Positions 1 to 9,071 of a stretch of 64,000 nt of DNA are shown here, piece after piece. The notes beneath the pieces are model-generated. The model had not been told where the DNA came from, ran no database searches, and saw only the letters and a program-made list of their open reading frames with translations. How positions within the stretch are numbered: the stretch's first letter is position 1; every line of letters begins with the position of its first letter. The position numbers were made by a program, and so were the translations under genes. The stretch is from Faecalibacter bovis. Its GTDB lineage: Bacteria; Bacteroidota; Bacteroidia; Flavobacteriales; Weeksellaceae. The stretch is taken from assembly GCF_017948305.1 (NCBI RefSeq), contig NZ_CP072842.1, forward strand, positions 1,990,501 to 2,054,500, given 5' to 3'.

Positions 1-258
1 CATCCTGCTCGTGTGGCTATTATTCAACATATTATCAAGCAAAATGCGTGTATCTGTACGGATTTGGTGGATGAATTAGGTTTAGCACAAGCTACTATTT
101 CTCAACATTTAAAAGAATTGAAAAGTATCGGAATTATTCAAGGTTCTATCGAAGGAAAATCGGTTTGTTATTGTATTGATGAAAAAGTTTGGGAATCGAT
201 TCAAAAAGAATTTTCAATGTTTTTTGATCAATATATACCTATAAATAAATGCTGTTAA
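1..258 (+). CDS. arsR: ArsR-family metalloregulator, 5' end outside window
   Basis: Arsenic-responsive winged-helix repressor of the operon that follows. The reading frame is open from base 1 (HPARVAIIQHI, typical of the family's first helices), so the start codon lies upstream and only the last 85 residues are seen. The helix-turn-helix is LAQATISQHLKELKSIGII. A CxC pair just before it (ACIC) sits where ArsR proteins bind As(III)/Sb(III), and the protein ends in a further CC. Function is inferred from family and from the arsenic genes downstream. Confidence 0.9.
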   Translation, partial: HPARVAIIQHIIKQNACICTDLVDELGLAQATISQHLKELKSIGIIQGSIEGKSVCYCIDEKVWESIQKEFSMFFDQYIPINKCC

Positions 259-317
259 AGCATTTATTTACAATCAATCATCGTAATATTGCGATTAATA
301 AATAATAATTAAAGTAT

Positions 318-782
318 ATGAAACTTTCAGAAATCAAAGAAATTTTACCAACATTAGAGAATGTTGAATTTCAATTAGAGGATGGTACTTTCGTACCAGA
401 ACATTTCCACGTGACAGAAGTGGGAGAAATCACAAAGAAGTTTATTGATTGTGGTGGAGTTATTAGAAACGAAAAAGTAGTAAACTTTCAACTATGGAAT
501 GCAGACGATTACGAACATCGTTTAAAACCCGGTAAATTATTAAACATTATTCGCCTATCCGAAAACAAATTAGGAATTGAAGACTCAGAGATTGAAGTAG
601 AATATCAATCGACTACCATTGGTAAATACGATCTTGAATTTAATGGAAAACATTTCATTTTAAAGAATAAAAAAACAGCTTGTTTAGCGGAAGATGCTTG
701 CGGTATTCCTTCAGAAAAACCAAAAGTGAAATTGTCAGAAATCCAATCATCTTCTTGTACACCAAATTCGGGGTGTTGCTAA
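318..782 (+). CDS. DUF6428 family protein of ars operon
   Basis: A 154-residue soluble protein of the DUF6428 family, which I know from Bacteroidota arsenic operons but which has no established biochemical role. It is cysteine-rich at the C-terminus (TACLAEDACG and a terminal SSSCTPNSGCC), suggesting thiol binding of arsenite or metal; this is inference. It lies 59 bases after arsR and 141 bases before the monooxygenase, all on the same strand. Confidence 0.8.
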   Translation: MKLSEIKEILPTLENVEFQLEDGTFVPEHFHVTEVGEITKKFIDCGGVIRNEKVVNFQLWNADDYEHRLKPGKLLNIIRLSENKLGIEDSEIEVEYQSTTIGKYDLEFNGKHFILKNKKTACLAEDACGIPSEKPKVKLSEIQSSSCTPNSGCC

Positions 783-923
783 ATATTGTAACCATAAATA
801 TTATAACAATTACCAATGATAATTTTTTAGGAGTTGTAGAAATCGATAAACAAGGATTATCAAACAGTAAACGGTATTAATATAGATAAGAATTTATAGA
901 AACGTAAAAGTATTAATTTGTGA

Positions 924-2021
924 ATGCATAAATCAGATAAAAACAATTCAATGGATGAAATATTTGATGTTATAGTTATTGGAGGCGGGCAAAGTGCATT
1001 AGCTTGTGGATATTATCTAAGACGTGCAAAACTGAAGTATATTATTTTGGATAAGCAAAATACTTCAGGCGGGGCTTGGCTCCATACTTGGGATAGTTTA
1101 ACCCTATTTTCTCCAGCAGATTATAGCTCGTTACCTGGATTGATAATGCCAAATTCTGAAAATAAATTCCCTACAAAACAAGAGGTTATACATTATTTAG
1201 GACAATACGAGCAATATTATCAACTTAATGTGAAAAGAAATAGTGAAGTTGTTGAAATTAAAAAAAATGGAGATTTTTTTCAAGTTCACACGCAAGAAAG
1301 TTTTTTTAAAACCAAAACAGTTATTTCTGCTACAGGAACGTGGGGAAATCCTTTCATTCCGAATTTAAAGGGAATAGAAAATTACAAAGGTGTTCAAATA
1401 CATTCAAGTAAATATAAAAACCCCGAAGATTTTAATGGTTTAAAAACATTGGTTGTTGGAGAAGGTAATTCTGGTGCTCAAATTGTTGCTGAAGTATCAA
1501 AAAATACGACAGTAAAATGGTCAACAAAAAAAACACCTGAATTTCTACCCGATGAAGTGGACGGCTATTATCTGTTTAAAATTGCCAACGCAAGATATAA
1601 AGCAGAATTAGAAGGAAAAACATTTGATGCATCAAATTACAATTTAGCCAGTATTGTTATGGTTCCACCTGTAAAAGAAGCTCGTGAAAGAGGAGTGTTA
1701 ATTTCTAGTGGTACATTCCGTGAGTTTTACGACAAAGGAGTAATTTGGGATAACGGCGAACAAGAAGATTTTGATGCAATTATTTGGTGTACAGGCTTCG
1801 GTTACGATACTACATTCCTAAAATCACTAATACAACTAGATGAAAAAGGTATTGCAAAAACCAATGAAACTAAGTCTTTAGATATTGAAGGTTTATGGTT
1901 TGTAGGCTATGGTAATTGGACAGGTTATGCATCTGCATCTTTAATTGGGGTAAACAGAACCGCAAAACAAACAATTTTAGAAATTCAAGATTTTTTATCT
2001 AAACACTTAAAGATTAATTAA
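924..2021 (+). CDS. arsO: FAD/NAD(P)-dependent monooxygenase, ArsO-like
   Basis: A 365-residue flavin monooxygenase-like oxidoreductase. The N-terminal dinucleotide fold is visible as VIVIGGGQSALACGYYL (about residues 17-33). A second nucleotide-binding glycine motif, VVGEGNSGAQIV, follows in the middle, and the family ATG motif occurs as SATGTWG. Proteins of this type in ars operons are called ArsO and are proposed to act on organic or inorganic arsenic, but the substrate is not certain. An alternative start is Met10. It is followed after 4 bases by the arsenate reductase gene, so the two are probably co-transcribed. Confidence 0.8.
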   Translation: MHKSDKNNSMDEIFDVIVIGGGQSALACGYYLRRAKLKYIILDKQNTSGGAWLHTWDSLTLFSPADYSSLPGLIMPNSENKFPTKQEVIHYLGQYEQYYQLNVKRNSEVVEIKKNGDFFQVHTQESFFKTKTVISATGTWGNPFIPNLKGIENYKGVQIHSSKYKNPEDFNGLKTLVVGEGNSGAQIVAEVSKNTTVKWSTKKTPEFLPDEVDGYYLFKIANARYKAELEGKTFDASNYNLASIVMVPPVKEARERGVLISSGTFREFYDKGVIWDNGEQEDFDAIIWCTGFGYDTTFLKSLIQLDEKGIAKTNETKSLDIEGLWFVGYGNWTGYASASLIGVNRTAKQTILEIQDFLSKHLKIN

Positions 2022-2025
2022 AAAT

Positions 2026-2637
2026 ATGTACTCAACAATATTAAAAACTGTAGAGCAATTTCATTTTGAAAATATCAGTAATGATCGCAAAAACATTTTA
2101 CAACCTTTAATAGATTACATTCAAGAAAAAGTCAATCGTAAGGAAGCTATAAATCTCAACTTTATTTGTACACACAATTCTCGAAGAAGTCATTTATCAC
2201 AGGTTTGGGCGCAAACTTCAGCATCATTCTATAATATAGATAATGTACACTGTTATTCAGGGGGTACAGAAGAAACAGCATTGTTTCCAAAAGTAATTGA
2301 AACGCTAAGCAATCAAGGTTTTCAAATCTTTAAAATTACAGATAGTAATAATCCTATTTATGCGATAAAATATGATGAGAATAGTTCACCAATTATCGGT
2401 TTTTCTAAGAAATATAATGATGCATTCAATCCCATTTCAAATTTCGCAGCGATTCTAACTTGCTCCCAAGCAGATGAAGGTTGTCCTTTTATATCCGGTG
2501 CTGAAAAGCGAATTCCCATTACTTACGAAGATCCTAAAATTTCGGATGATACAACCGAACAAACCGAAGTTTACAAACAACGCAGTTTTCAAATCGCAAC
2601 TGAAATGATGTACATATTTTCACAAATCACTAAATAA
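2026..2637 (+). CDS. arsC: Arsenate reductase, low-MW tyrosine phosphatase fold
   Basis: A 203-residue protein of the low-molecular-weight phosphotyrosine phosphatase superfamily. The phosphate-binding CX5R loop is seen as CTHNSRR (about residues 48-54) and conserved cysteines occur near the C-terminus (TCSQADEGCPF). The expected role is reduction of As(V) to As(III), feeding the ACR3 exporter encoded 3 bases downstream. It is longer than classical thioredoxin-coupled ArsC (about 130 aa), as is usual for the Bacteroidota version. Confidence 0.85.
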   Translation: MYSTILKTVEQFHFENISNDRKNILQPLIDYIQEKVNRKEAINLNFICTHNSRRSHLSQVWAQTSASFYNIDNVHCYSGGTEETALFPKVIETLSNQGFQIFKITDSNNPIYAIKYDENSSPIIGFSKKYNDAFNPISNFAAILTCSQADEGCPFISGAEKRIPITYEDPKISDDTTEQTEVYKQRSFQIATEMMYIFSQITK

Positions 2638-2640
2638 ACG

Positions 2641-3675
2641 ATGCAACCAAAACTAAAATTCCTTGATAGATACCTAACCTTATGGATTTTTATCGCAATG
2701 GTTTTAGGTGTTACAATTGGCTATATCTTTCCCAATATGTCTGTTTTAATAGAGCGTATGAGCATTGGCACAACCAATATTCCTTTAGCTTTAGGGTTGA
2801 TAATAATGATGTTTCCACCTTTAGCCAAAGTAGATTATTCTCTATTACCACAAGTATTTAAAAACAAAAAAGTAATCGGAATATCCTTAATCTTAAACTG
2901 GATAATTGGTACAGTTTTAATGTTTGGTTTGGCTGTTCTATTTCTTCACGACGAACCTGATTATATGTCGGGATTAATCTTAATTGGCTTAGCACGATGT
3001 ATTGCAATGGTAATTGTTTGGAGCGATTTAGCGAAAGCTAATAGAGAATACACAGCAATGTTAGTCGCATTAAATAGTATTTTTCAAGTCTTAAGTTATA
3101 GTTTTTTAGTTTGGTTATTCATCAACATATTACCAAGCAAATTAGGCTTAGCTAATTTTAATGTTTCGGTTTCAATGATAGAAGTTACACAAAGTGTAAT
3201 GATCTATTTAGGTATTCCATTTTTAATAGGTTTTATCACGAGATACACGCTAATTAAAAAGAAAGGTATAGAATGGTACAATCGTGTATTCGTACCCAAA
3301 ATATCACCCATTACTCTTTATGCATTATTGTTTACAATTGTAGTAATGTTTAGCCTAAAAGGTGATAAAATAATTGAATTACCAATGGATGTAGTTAAAA
3401 TTGCTATACCGTTAATAATCTATTTTGTGCTAATGTTCTTTATCAGTTTCTTTATCAATAAAGCAATGAAGGTTCCTTATGATAAAAATGCATCTATTTC
3501 ATTTACAGCAACAGGTAATAACTTCGAATTAGCCATTGCAGTATCTATTGCGATATTTGGTATTCACTCCCCACAAGCTTTTGTAGGAGTTATTGGTCCG
3601 TTGGTCGAAGTTCCTGTATTAATACTTTTAGTAAAAGCTAGTTTGTGGCTGAAAAGGATATATTATAAAGAATAG
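2641..3675 (+). CDS. acr3: ACR3-type arsenite efflux transporter
   Basis: A 344-residue integral membrane protein with about ten hydrophobic segments. It resembles the bile acid:sodium symporter superfamily member ACR3, which exports arsenite. The conserved cysteine region [16 protein letters not shown] in the middle and [17 protein letters not shown] near the C-terminus are characteristic. It is the last gene of the ars operon; the stop codon is followed by non-coding sequence and then the rteC-like gene with its own start region. Confidence 0.92.
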   Translation: MQPKLKFLDRYLTLWIFIAMVLGVTIGYIFPNMSVLIERMSIGTTNIPLALGLIIMMFPPLAKVDYSLLPQVFKNKKVIGISLILNWIIGTVLMFGLAVLFLHDEPDYMSGLILIGLARCIAMVIVWSDLAKANREYTAMLVALNSIFQVLSYSFLVWLFINILPSKLGLANFNVSVSMIEVTQSVMIYLGIPFLIGFITRYTLIKKKGIEWYNRVFVPKISPITLYALLFTIVVMFSLKGDKIIELPMDVVKIAIPLIIYFVLMFFISFFINKAMKVPYDKNASISFTATGNNFELAIAVSIAIFGIHSPQAFVGVIGPLVEVPVLILLVKASLWLKRIYYKE

Positions 3676-3793
3676 AGCAATACATCGAATAAGAAAGTAA
3701 ATAATGTCTTTCGCGACACGTTTTGTCATTGTAAAGTTTTAATTTACATTAAATTACCTTAAAAAATGTTTAATGACTAAAACTTAATCTACT

Positions 3794-4684
3794 ATGGCGT
3801 ATTTGATAAAAGAAGCTGTACAATTCAAAGAATTGACGAAGGTTGCTTTACACAATGTAAAGTCGGAAGAATTTGATATTATAGAGGTGCAACCTCTTAC
3901 AAATGACGGGTATTGTCAAGCATTAATTGACAAAGTATTTGAGATTTCTCATTCTGAAATTGCTGATTTTATCAAACATCATTTAATTTATGTTAAGGAT
4001 AAATTGCACTGGATCAATAAGTTTGAAAAGTTAGTTTCTGTCAATGAATCCTTGTTCAAAAAAGAGAGGAATAGAACTAAACTAATGAAAATCATTACAA
4101 CAGCAGAATTTGTAAGAAGTTCATTAACAAAGCCAATAGAGATTAAAGACGACGATAGACCAGCACCAAGATTTATCAATGCCGAATCAGAAGAACGTTA
4201 TTTTTCATTCACAAAAACGAGTAAAGATGTTGATTTGATAGAGGATTATTGTGAAAAAATTCTATTTCTAACCAACGAAAAATACGAATACGAACAAGCC
4301 AATATTCATTTCATCAATCCCAAATTGAATGATTATGCATACCAATGCGAAAAGAAAATCAGTCAATTACAAAATACAAGATTAATTAAAGAAGAATTAA
4401 AAGACAGTCAAATTGAAAAAAGTAGCTTCAACAAACTACAATTCAACGGAAACGTCAATCAGTTGGTTGATATCTTTTACCAATTAAACCGAGAGTTGTT
4501 TAATAATGGTAAAAATTATTTAGATGGGAATGTAAACGACATCGCTAAGATGATTGCCTATTCTTTTGTAGACAAAGACGGAAATAAATTAAGCATTGAA
4601 ACGGTCAAAACCATACTCACACCTTCACGAGAAGAAAAACGACCGAATAACGCAAAACGTATTGATGTAGATAAATTACTATAA
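3794..4684 (+). CDS. RteC-family protein
   Basis: A 296-residue protein resembling RteC, a regulator that in Bacteroides conjugative transposons activates excision genes in response to RteA/RteB. Its C-terminal half (NVNQLVDIFYQLNRELF ... LSIETVKTILTPSREEKRP) matches the usual RteC pattern. An imperfect inverted repeat (TTGTAAA...TTTACAT, about 3728-3750) lies upstream and may be an operator. Its presence suggests that the flanking DNA derives from an integrative element; no relaxase or element integrase is visible here. Confidence 0.75.
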   Translation: MAYLIKEAVQFKELTKVALHNVKSEEFDIIEVQPLTNDGYCQALIDKVFEISHSEIADFIKHHLIYVKDKLHWINKFEKLVSVNESLFKKERNRTKLMKIITTAEFVRSSLTKPIEIKDDDRPAPRFINAESEERYFSFTKTSKDVDLIEDYCEKILFLTNEKYEYEQANIHFINPKLNDYAYQCEKKISQLQNTRLIKEELKDSQIEKSSFNKLQFNGNVNQLVDIFYQLNRELFNNGKNYLDGNVNDIAKMIAYSFVDKDGNKLSIETVKTILTPSREEKRPNNAKRIDVDKLL

Positions 4685-4692
4685 CATTCACA

Positions 4693-4722
4693 ATCCTAAC
4701 TATCCCAGTTAGGATTTTTTTT
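4693..4722 (+). terminator. Intrinsic terminator after rteC-like gene
   Basis: Perfect 9-bp stem ATCCTAACT / AGTTAGGAT with a 5-base loop, followed directly by a run of eight T. It lies 9 bases after the stop codon. Confidence 0.85.
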
Positions 4723-4798
4723 GGTCCAAAAAGTCCTGTTCACACGTTCAACTTCAAAAATCAAAAGCCTTTATCCATCAGCCATTCAAAAAAAAAGG

Positions 4799-4838
4799 GT
4801 CCTGACAAGACCATTTCAGGACTAACGGACTTTTTTTT
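4799..4838 (+). terminator. Hairpin plus T-run in gap before HTH gene
   Basis: Stem GTCCTGA / TCAGGAC with a 10-base loop, then TAACGG, then AC and a T8 run. It is 40 bases ahead of the HTH gene and could be a second terminator or an attenuator. The stem-to-T distance is longer than ideal. Confidence 0.4.
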
Positions 4839-4878
4839 CTATACTTCATTTGTTCCATAATCTTAAACAAATCAGAAA

Positions 4879-5163
4879 ATGGAAGCAATCATTTTAACAA
4901 AAGAACAATACGATGCGATCGTATTCCAATTAGAAGAAATCACTAAAAAATTAAACAAAGCATTAGCAGCCAAACAAGAAACATTTATGGATAACCAAGA
5001 GTTTCTAATGCTAATGAAAATCTCAAAACGTACTGCTCAAACGTGGAGAGATGAAGGAAAGGTTTCATTCTGTCAAGTAGGAAACAAAATCTACTACAAA
5101 ATGTCTGATGTCGAAAAGTTATTGAATGAACACTACAACAAATCATTCACTAACAAACGCTAA
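4879..5163 (+). CDS. Small helix-turn-helix protein of mobile elements
   Basis: A 94-residue protein. It has a coiled N-terminus (residues 1-33) and a MerR/excisionase-like helix-turn-helix (FLMLMKISKRTAQTWRDEGKVSFCQVGNKIYY, the 'HTH_17' type). Such proteins are common in Bacteroidota transposable elements beside VirE-like replication genes and usually act as excisionase or transcription factors. The exact role here is unknown. Its last codons start the first copy of the 0.2-kb repeat described next. Confidence 0.75.
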   Translation: MEAIILTKEQYDAIVFQLEEITKKLNKALAAKQETFMDNQEFLMLMKISKRTAQTWRDEGKVSFCQVGNKIYYKMSDVEKLLNEHYNKSFTNKR

Positions 5164-5356
5164 AAATTAGAGTATCGGCATCTAAATTAAACTGGCATAA
5201 CAATTCGCAGACGAGTGTCAATCCATTAAGTGAAACGTAAAAATGTTTACCGACTGAAAGGAGTGATTTAAACATTTTAGTGAAGCGAAATGATGATTGA
5301 CCGTCGAGAATTGAAGCCTTGATTTTTTGGTTCGTTTTGGATCAAGCCAAAATGAA
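5139..5356 (+). repeat. 0.2-kb direct repeat copy 1 with structured hairpin
   Basis: Nearly identical to 5437-5643. It contains a nested hairpin at 5201-5313 with stems CAATTC/GAATTG, GACG/CGTC, GTCAATC/GATTGAC and AAAATGTTTA/TAAACATTTT. The closed loop reads CCGACTGAAAGGAGTGAT. The repeat begins inside the 3' end of the HTH gene. No convincing ORF lies in it. Confidence 0.85.
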
Positions 5357-5436
5357 CAGATAGTTTTTATTTAACAGAAGCTTATCATCTAAAATCAAAG
5401 TGTTTTTTGTTTACAAGACAAAATGAAAACAAAGAA

Positions 5437-5643
5437 CAAATCATTCACTAACAAACGCTAAAAATTAAGAGCAATAACCTGGCATAACAATTCGCAGACG
5501 AGTGTCAATCCATTAAGTGAAACGTAAAAATGTTTACCGACTGAAAGGAGTGATTTAAACATTTTAGTGAAGCGAAATGAAGATTGACCGTCGAGAATTA
5601 AAGCCTTGATTTTTTGATTCGTTTTGGATCAAGCCAAAATGAA
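5437..5643 (+). repeat. 0.2-kb direct repeat copy 2 with structured hairpin
   Basis: Second copy, including a duplicate of the last codons of the HTH gene (ACAAATCATTCACTAACAAA). The hairpin is at 5488-5600 with the same loop. The two copies differ by a short indel near the start and a few substitutions. The remainder of the 5164-5789 gap is AT-rich and holds no gene I can support. Confidence 0.85.
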
Positions 5644-5789
5644 TATATGATATTTCGATTCGTTTTTGTGTCAAGTCAAATCCATAGGATTCATGAATAC
5701 ATTATTCATAAAATAATAAAGCCATGAATAAAAATGAAAACAAAGAACAATTCATTTTACTTTTTACATAATACATAATACAACAAAAT

Positions 5790-7943
5790 ATGAAATTCAC
5801 CCTATTCCAAAACTTCAACGAGGTAATCAACACAATACCAGTTGAGCAAATCGTAACAGAAATCAAAGAAGGCGCATACAAAAGTCAAATCTTGTATTTG
5901 CGTAAATCCTTAGAACAAGGAAAGATGGAACCATACGAAAAAGCAAAGAAATCATTACTTGCTTTTACACCAAGTGCAACATTCAAGGGAGGTAGAAAAT
6001 TAGACTACCTCCAAAATTACAATCAAATAATCGTACTGGATATTGATAAAGTAGAGAAAAATAAGTTAGCAGAAATCAAACAAAAAGCTATTGAATTAAG
6101 TACAACATTTGTTGCATTTATCAGTCCATCAAACAACGGATTAAAGCTATTCATCAAGGTTTCAACCAATCAAGACGAACACAAAAACACGTACAACATT
6201 ATCAAGGAATTTTACGAAAAAGAGTTAGAAATCGAAATCGATAAATCCGGTAAAGACATTACCAGGCTATGCTTCTACTCCTACGATCCAGAAATCTTTT
6301 TCAACCCAAACGCAGATATATTTCTAGTCACTGAGCGAAGCCGAAGTGCAGAAACTCATTCGTCTTGTCATTTCGAGCTTGTCGAGAAATCTAATCAAAA
6401 CTATCTGGTCACTGAGCGAAGCCGAAGTGCAGAATCTAATATCTCAAATCTCAATACTCCAGATCTATTATACGATCATTGCGTCAGATTCACAAAACAG
6501 AAAATGGATTACATCGAAGGAAACAGAAATAACTTTGTACATCAATTAGCGTGTAACCTAAACCGAAAAGGAATCAGTTATGCAGAAGCATTAGGTTTCA
6601 TTTTATCCGATTACAATTACAACGAAATCGAAGTAATGAATGCAGTAAAAAGTGCGTACAACAATACACACGAATTTGGTACAGATAAGGAGTATAAAAC
6701 ACCAAAAACAAAGGAAAAGACAAATCCGAAAAGTAGTACAACAAACGAGGAAGAAGTCGATGACGACGAAGAAAAACCTGCTGCCATAGAAAGACTAGAA
6801 ATGTTCCTAAATAAACGATACAACTTTAGGTACAACATGGTAACAGGAAAGCTCGAATACAAAAAGGTTCGCAACCAAATGTATAAGCCAATAACTGACT
6901 TTGTAGAAAATTCAATTTTGCGAGAAGTATTAAAAGCAAAAGTAAAATGCAGCATTCAAGGATTACGCTATTTATTGATGTCGGATTATGTGGAACAATT
7001 TGATCCATTCAAAGAGTATTTTTCTACGTTGCCAGAGATAAATCAAGAAGTAGATTATATTACTGAATTAGCCAATACCATAACAACGACTAATCAAGAT
7101 TTATGGTTAGAGTGCTTCAAAAAATGGTTTGTTGCAATGGTGGCTTGTGTAACCAATGAAAAAGTAGTCAATCAAACAGTTATTGTGTTTAGTGGGAAAC
7201 AAGGAATAGGTAAAACTACTTGGATGGAAAAGTTAGTACCAAAACCATTAAAGGATTATTTGTTTTCAGGCACGATTAATCCCAACAACAAAGACACACT
7301 AATTCATTTAGCTGAATGTATGTTAATCAACTTAGACGAGCTAGAAAACTTAAACAAAACAGAGATTGGATCATTAAAAGAAATCATTACGAAATCCCAT
7401 ATCCGAATGAGAAAAGCATACGGACATAACAACGAAACATTACCACGTAGAGCATCATTTGCGGGAAGTGTAAATACTGCACAATTCTTAAATGACACGA
7501 CTGGTTCTCGTCGTTTTTTATGCTTTGAAGTTGAACACATCGAATACCATCACAACATAAATCTTGATAACTGTTACAAACAAGCATTGCATCTAATCGA
7601 TGAAGGATTTAGATATTGGTTCAACAACGAAGAAATTAAAAACATTAACCAAAACAACGAGCAATACCAAATCAAATCCCCAGAAGAAGAATTGCTATTA
7701 ACCTGGTTTGAGAAAGCCGATAAAGAAACAGCAAATGCCTTTTTAAATGCAACCCAAATAGCTACAAGGTTAGTTTTTTTCAGTAACATTAATATCAATA
7801 GCGGAACAGTAAACCAATTAGGTAAAGCATTGAAGAAACACGGTTTTATGAGGATTTCTAAAAATGGATCATATGTCTATGCAGTCAAAGAATTAGAATA
7901 CGATCAAGTCCAGAAAGAGAACAAAACATTGGAAGAAAAATAA
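5790..7943 (+). CDS. VirE/BT4734-type primase-helicase of mobile element
   Basis: A 717-residue replication-type protein. The N-terminal ~180 residues match the VirE N-terminal/BT4734 family (IIVLDIDKVEKN, FISPSNNGLKLFIKVS). The C-terminal part is a virulence-associated-E P-loop ATPase with Walker A FSGKQGIGKTTW and Walker B MLINLDELEN. Such proteins are found in Bacteroidota ICEs, IMEs and prophage remnants and are thought to initiate element replication. Between the domains (about residues 180-212) the protein is interrupted by translated palindromic repeats (VTERSRSAE twice), which keep the frame open. An acidic linker (EEVDDDEEKP) follows at about residue 320. Confidence 0.85.
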   Translation: MKFTLFQNFNEVINTIPVEQIVTEIKEGAYKSQILYLRKSLEQGKMEPYEKAKKSLLAFTPSATFKGGRKLDYLQNYNQIIVLDIDKVEKNKLAEIKQKAIELSTTFVAFISPSNNGLKLFIKVSTNQDEHKNTYNIIKEFYEKELEIEIDKSGKDITRLCFYSYDPEIFFNPNADIFLVTERSRSAETHSSCHFELVEKSNQNYLVTERSRSAESNISNLNTPDLLYDHCVRFTKQKMDYIEGNRNNFVHQLACNLNRKGISYAEALGFILSDYNYNEIEVMNAVKSAYNNTHEFGTDKEYKTPKTKEKTNPKSSTTNEEEVDDDEEKPAAIERLEMFLNKRYNFRYNMVTGKLEYKKVRNQMYKPITDFVENSILREVLKAKVKCSIQGLRYLLMSDYVEQFDPFKEYFSTLPEINQEVDYITELANTITTTNQDLWLECFKKWFVAMVACVTNEKVVNQTVIVFSGKQGIGKTTWMEKLVPKPLKDYLFSGTINPNNKDTLIHLAECMLINLDELENLNKTEIGSLKEIITKSHIRMRKAYGHNNETLPRRASFAGSVNTAQFLNDTTGSRRFLCFEVEHIEYHHNINLDNCYKQALHLIDEGFRYWFNNEEIKNINQNNEQYQIKSPEEELLLTWFEKADKETANAFLNATQIATRLVFFSNININSGTVNQLGKALKKHGFMRISKNGSYVYAVKELEYDQVQKENKTLEEK
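6326..6431. repeat. Palindromic repeats inserted in frame in coding sequence
   Basis: Two copies of GTCACTGAGCGAAGCCGAAG (6326-6345 and 6409-6428) flank a third palindrome, TCATTTCGAGCTTGTCGAGA (6368-6387, self-complementary arms). These resemble the short REP-type palindromes scattered in Flavobacteriia genomes, usually between genes. Here they add about 35 codons without breaking the frame. Confidence 0.8.
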
Positions 7944-7954
7944 ATTCGGCATCT

Positions 7955-8067
7955 AAAACGATACCGTTAAGAAAATGAATATTGAGAAGGATAAGAATAA
8001 ATTACCGACTGAAAGGAGCGATTTAATTTATTCCCGAATCAATATTCATTTTTAGGTTAATCGTTTT
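7955..8067 (+). repeat. Third copy of structured hairpin, divergent stems
   Basis: Stems AAAACGAT/ATCGTTTT, AATGAATATTGA/TCAATATTCATT and GAATAAATTA/TAATTTATTC enclose CCGACTGAAAGGAGCGAT. The loop matches the copies at 5201-5313 and 5488-5600, but the stems have different, still complementary, sequence. It begins 12 bases after the VirE-like stop codon. Confidence 0.8.
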
Positions 8068-8203
8068 ATAGCCTTGACTTTTTTGTTTCGTTTTTGTGTC
8101 AAGACAAAAATGAAAGTAAACAATTTTGTTTCGTTTTGGATCAATAAAAATAAATATTATAAAACAAATAATTCTAATATCTAACATCTAAAATCTCAAT
8201 ACT

Positions 8204-8341
8204 ATGAGCAAAAATCCCCTTACTTTTCCTTACTTTTTAAATACTCAAAAAACGTTAAAATTTCATTTTAATACTCAGTTAAACACCGAATTACACCGAG
8301 TAAGGAAAGTAACCAAATTTGACCAAAAGAAAAAATTGTAA
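8204..8341 (+). CDS. Possible 45-residue small protein
   Basis: Short ATG reading frame (MSKNPLTFPYFLNTQKTL...). It lies between the VirE-like gene and the BREX operon in the same direction. I do not recognise it. It is basic at the C-terminus (RKVTKFDQKKKL). The rest of 7944-8639 contains the hairpin element, a symmetrical stem at 8387-8409 and AT-rich DNA. Confidence 0.3.
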   Translation: MSKNPLTFPYFLNTQKTLKFHFNTQLNTELHRVRKVTKFDQKKKL

Positions 8342-8386
8342 AATCATCAAAATAAAAAACTAGAAACATAAGCTAAAATCAAAGTA

Positions 8387-8409
8387 AAGGAGAACGCATA
8401 GTTCTCCTT
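8387..8409. terminator. Symmetrical hairpin before BREX operon
   Basis: Perfect stem AAGGAGAAC / GTTCTCCTT with a 5-base loop (GCATA). No T-run follows on the plus strand, so terminator function is uncertain. Confidence 0.4.
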
Positions 8410-8605
8410 ATTGCATTAATATCTTCGTTTGAAACAGTTTTTTCTAAACCTCAAAAAACAAAAAAATGTTTTTGCCGAAATTTGGTTACTTAGGTTACTT
8501 AATATCTAAATATAGATTTTAATTGTATTAAATATCTAATGAACAACTATATTAAATAGTACATTATTATGTTAATTATTATGTTTTAAATTGCTTTCAT
8601 TTTAA

Positions 8606-8613
8606 TATATTTG
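8606..8613 (+). promoter_or_regulatory. Possible -7 element of BREX operon promoter
   Basis: TATATTTG matches the Bacteroidota -7 consensus TAnnTTTG and lies 27 bases before the first BREX start codon. No good TTTG -33 element is present at the usual 19-21 base spacing. Confidence 0.4.
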
Positions 8614-8639
8614 AATTTTAACATTTTCTATTATCCTCC

Positions 8640-9071
8640 ATGAATACTTGTAAAGATAAAATAGTTAGTTTTTTAAATTCATATCCTAGAAATCGGTTGA
8701 TAATTAGTAAAAACCATTTCAATCTGGAAGAAATAAATTGGATGGATATTGGGAAATTATTAGCATTGGAATTAAGTAATACAGATAAAAGAAAGATAGT
8801 TTTCAAAATCAATCAATTACTTGATGATATTATAGTAAAAAACAAAATACAACATAAGGAATTCGGTGAAACAATTGCAATTGAAAATATCGGATTACTC
8901 CTTGAACCTGAATTGAAATTTAACGTAGAAAAATTTTTATCAGATTATTCTCAAAACAATACATTGATATTAAAATGGGAAGGAGAAATTGATACCAATC
9001 AACTTTATTTCCTAACAAAAAATGATAACCATAAAATAGACTTAAATAACATAAGCCACATCGTAATATGA
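8640..9071 (+). CDS. brxF: BrxF-like protein lacking a P-loop
   Basis: A 143-residue protein preceding brxC, overlapping its start by four bases. The C-terminal two-thirds follow the BrxF pattern of type 3 BREX: IGKLLALELS, then IAIENIGLLLEPELKFNVEKFL, then SQNNTLILKWEG. Normal BrxF proteins carry a GxxGxGKT/S nucleotide-binding loop near the N-terminus; here that segment reads NRLIISKNHFNLEEINW, with no lysine-containing P-loop. Identification rests on pattern similarity plus position and is moderately sure. Confidence 0.6.
   Translation: MNTCKDKIVSFLNSYPRNRLIISKNHFNLEEINWMDIGKLLALELSNTDKRKIVFKINQLLDDIIVKNKIQHKEFGETIAIENIGLLLEPELKFNVEKFLSDYSQNNTLILKWEGEIDTNQLYFLTKNDNHKIDLNNISHIVI

Noticed and set aside
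680-880. Plus-strand 66-residue ORF in the ars operon
   Set aside because: Overlaps the DUF6428 gene in another frame, with the sequence composition of a shadow frame.
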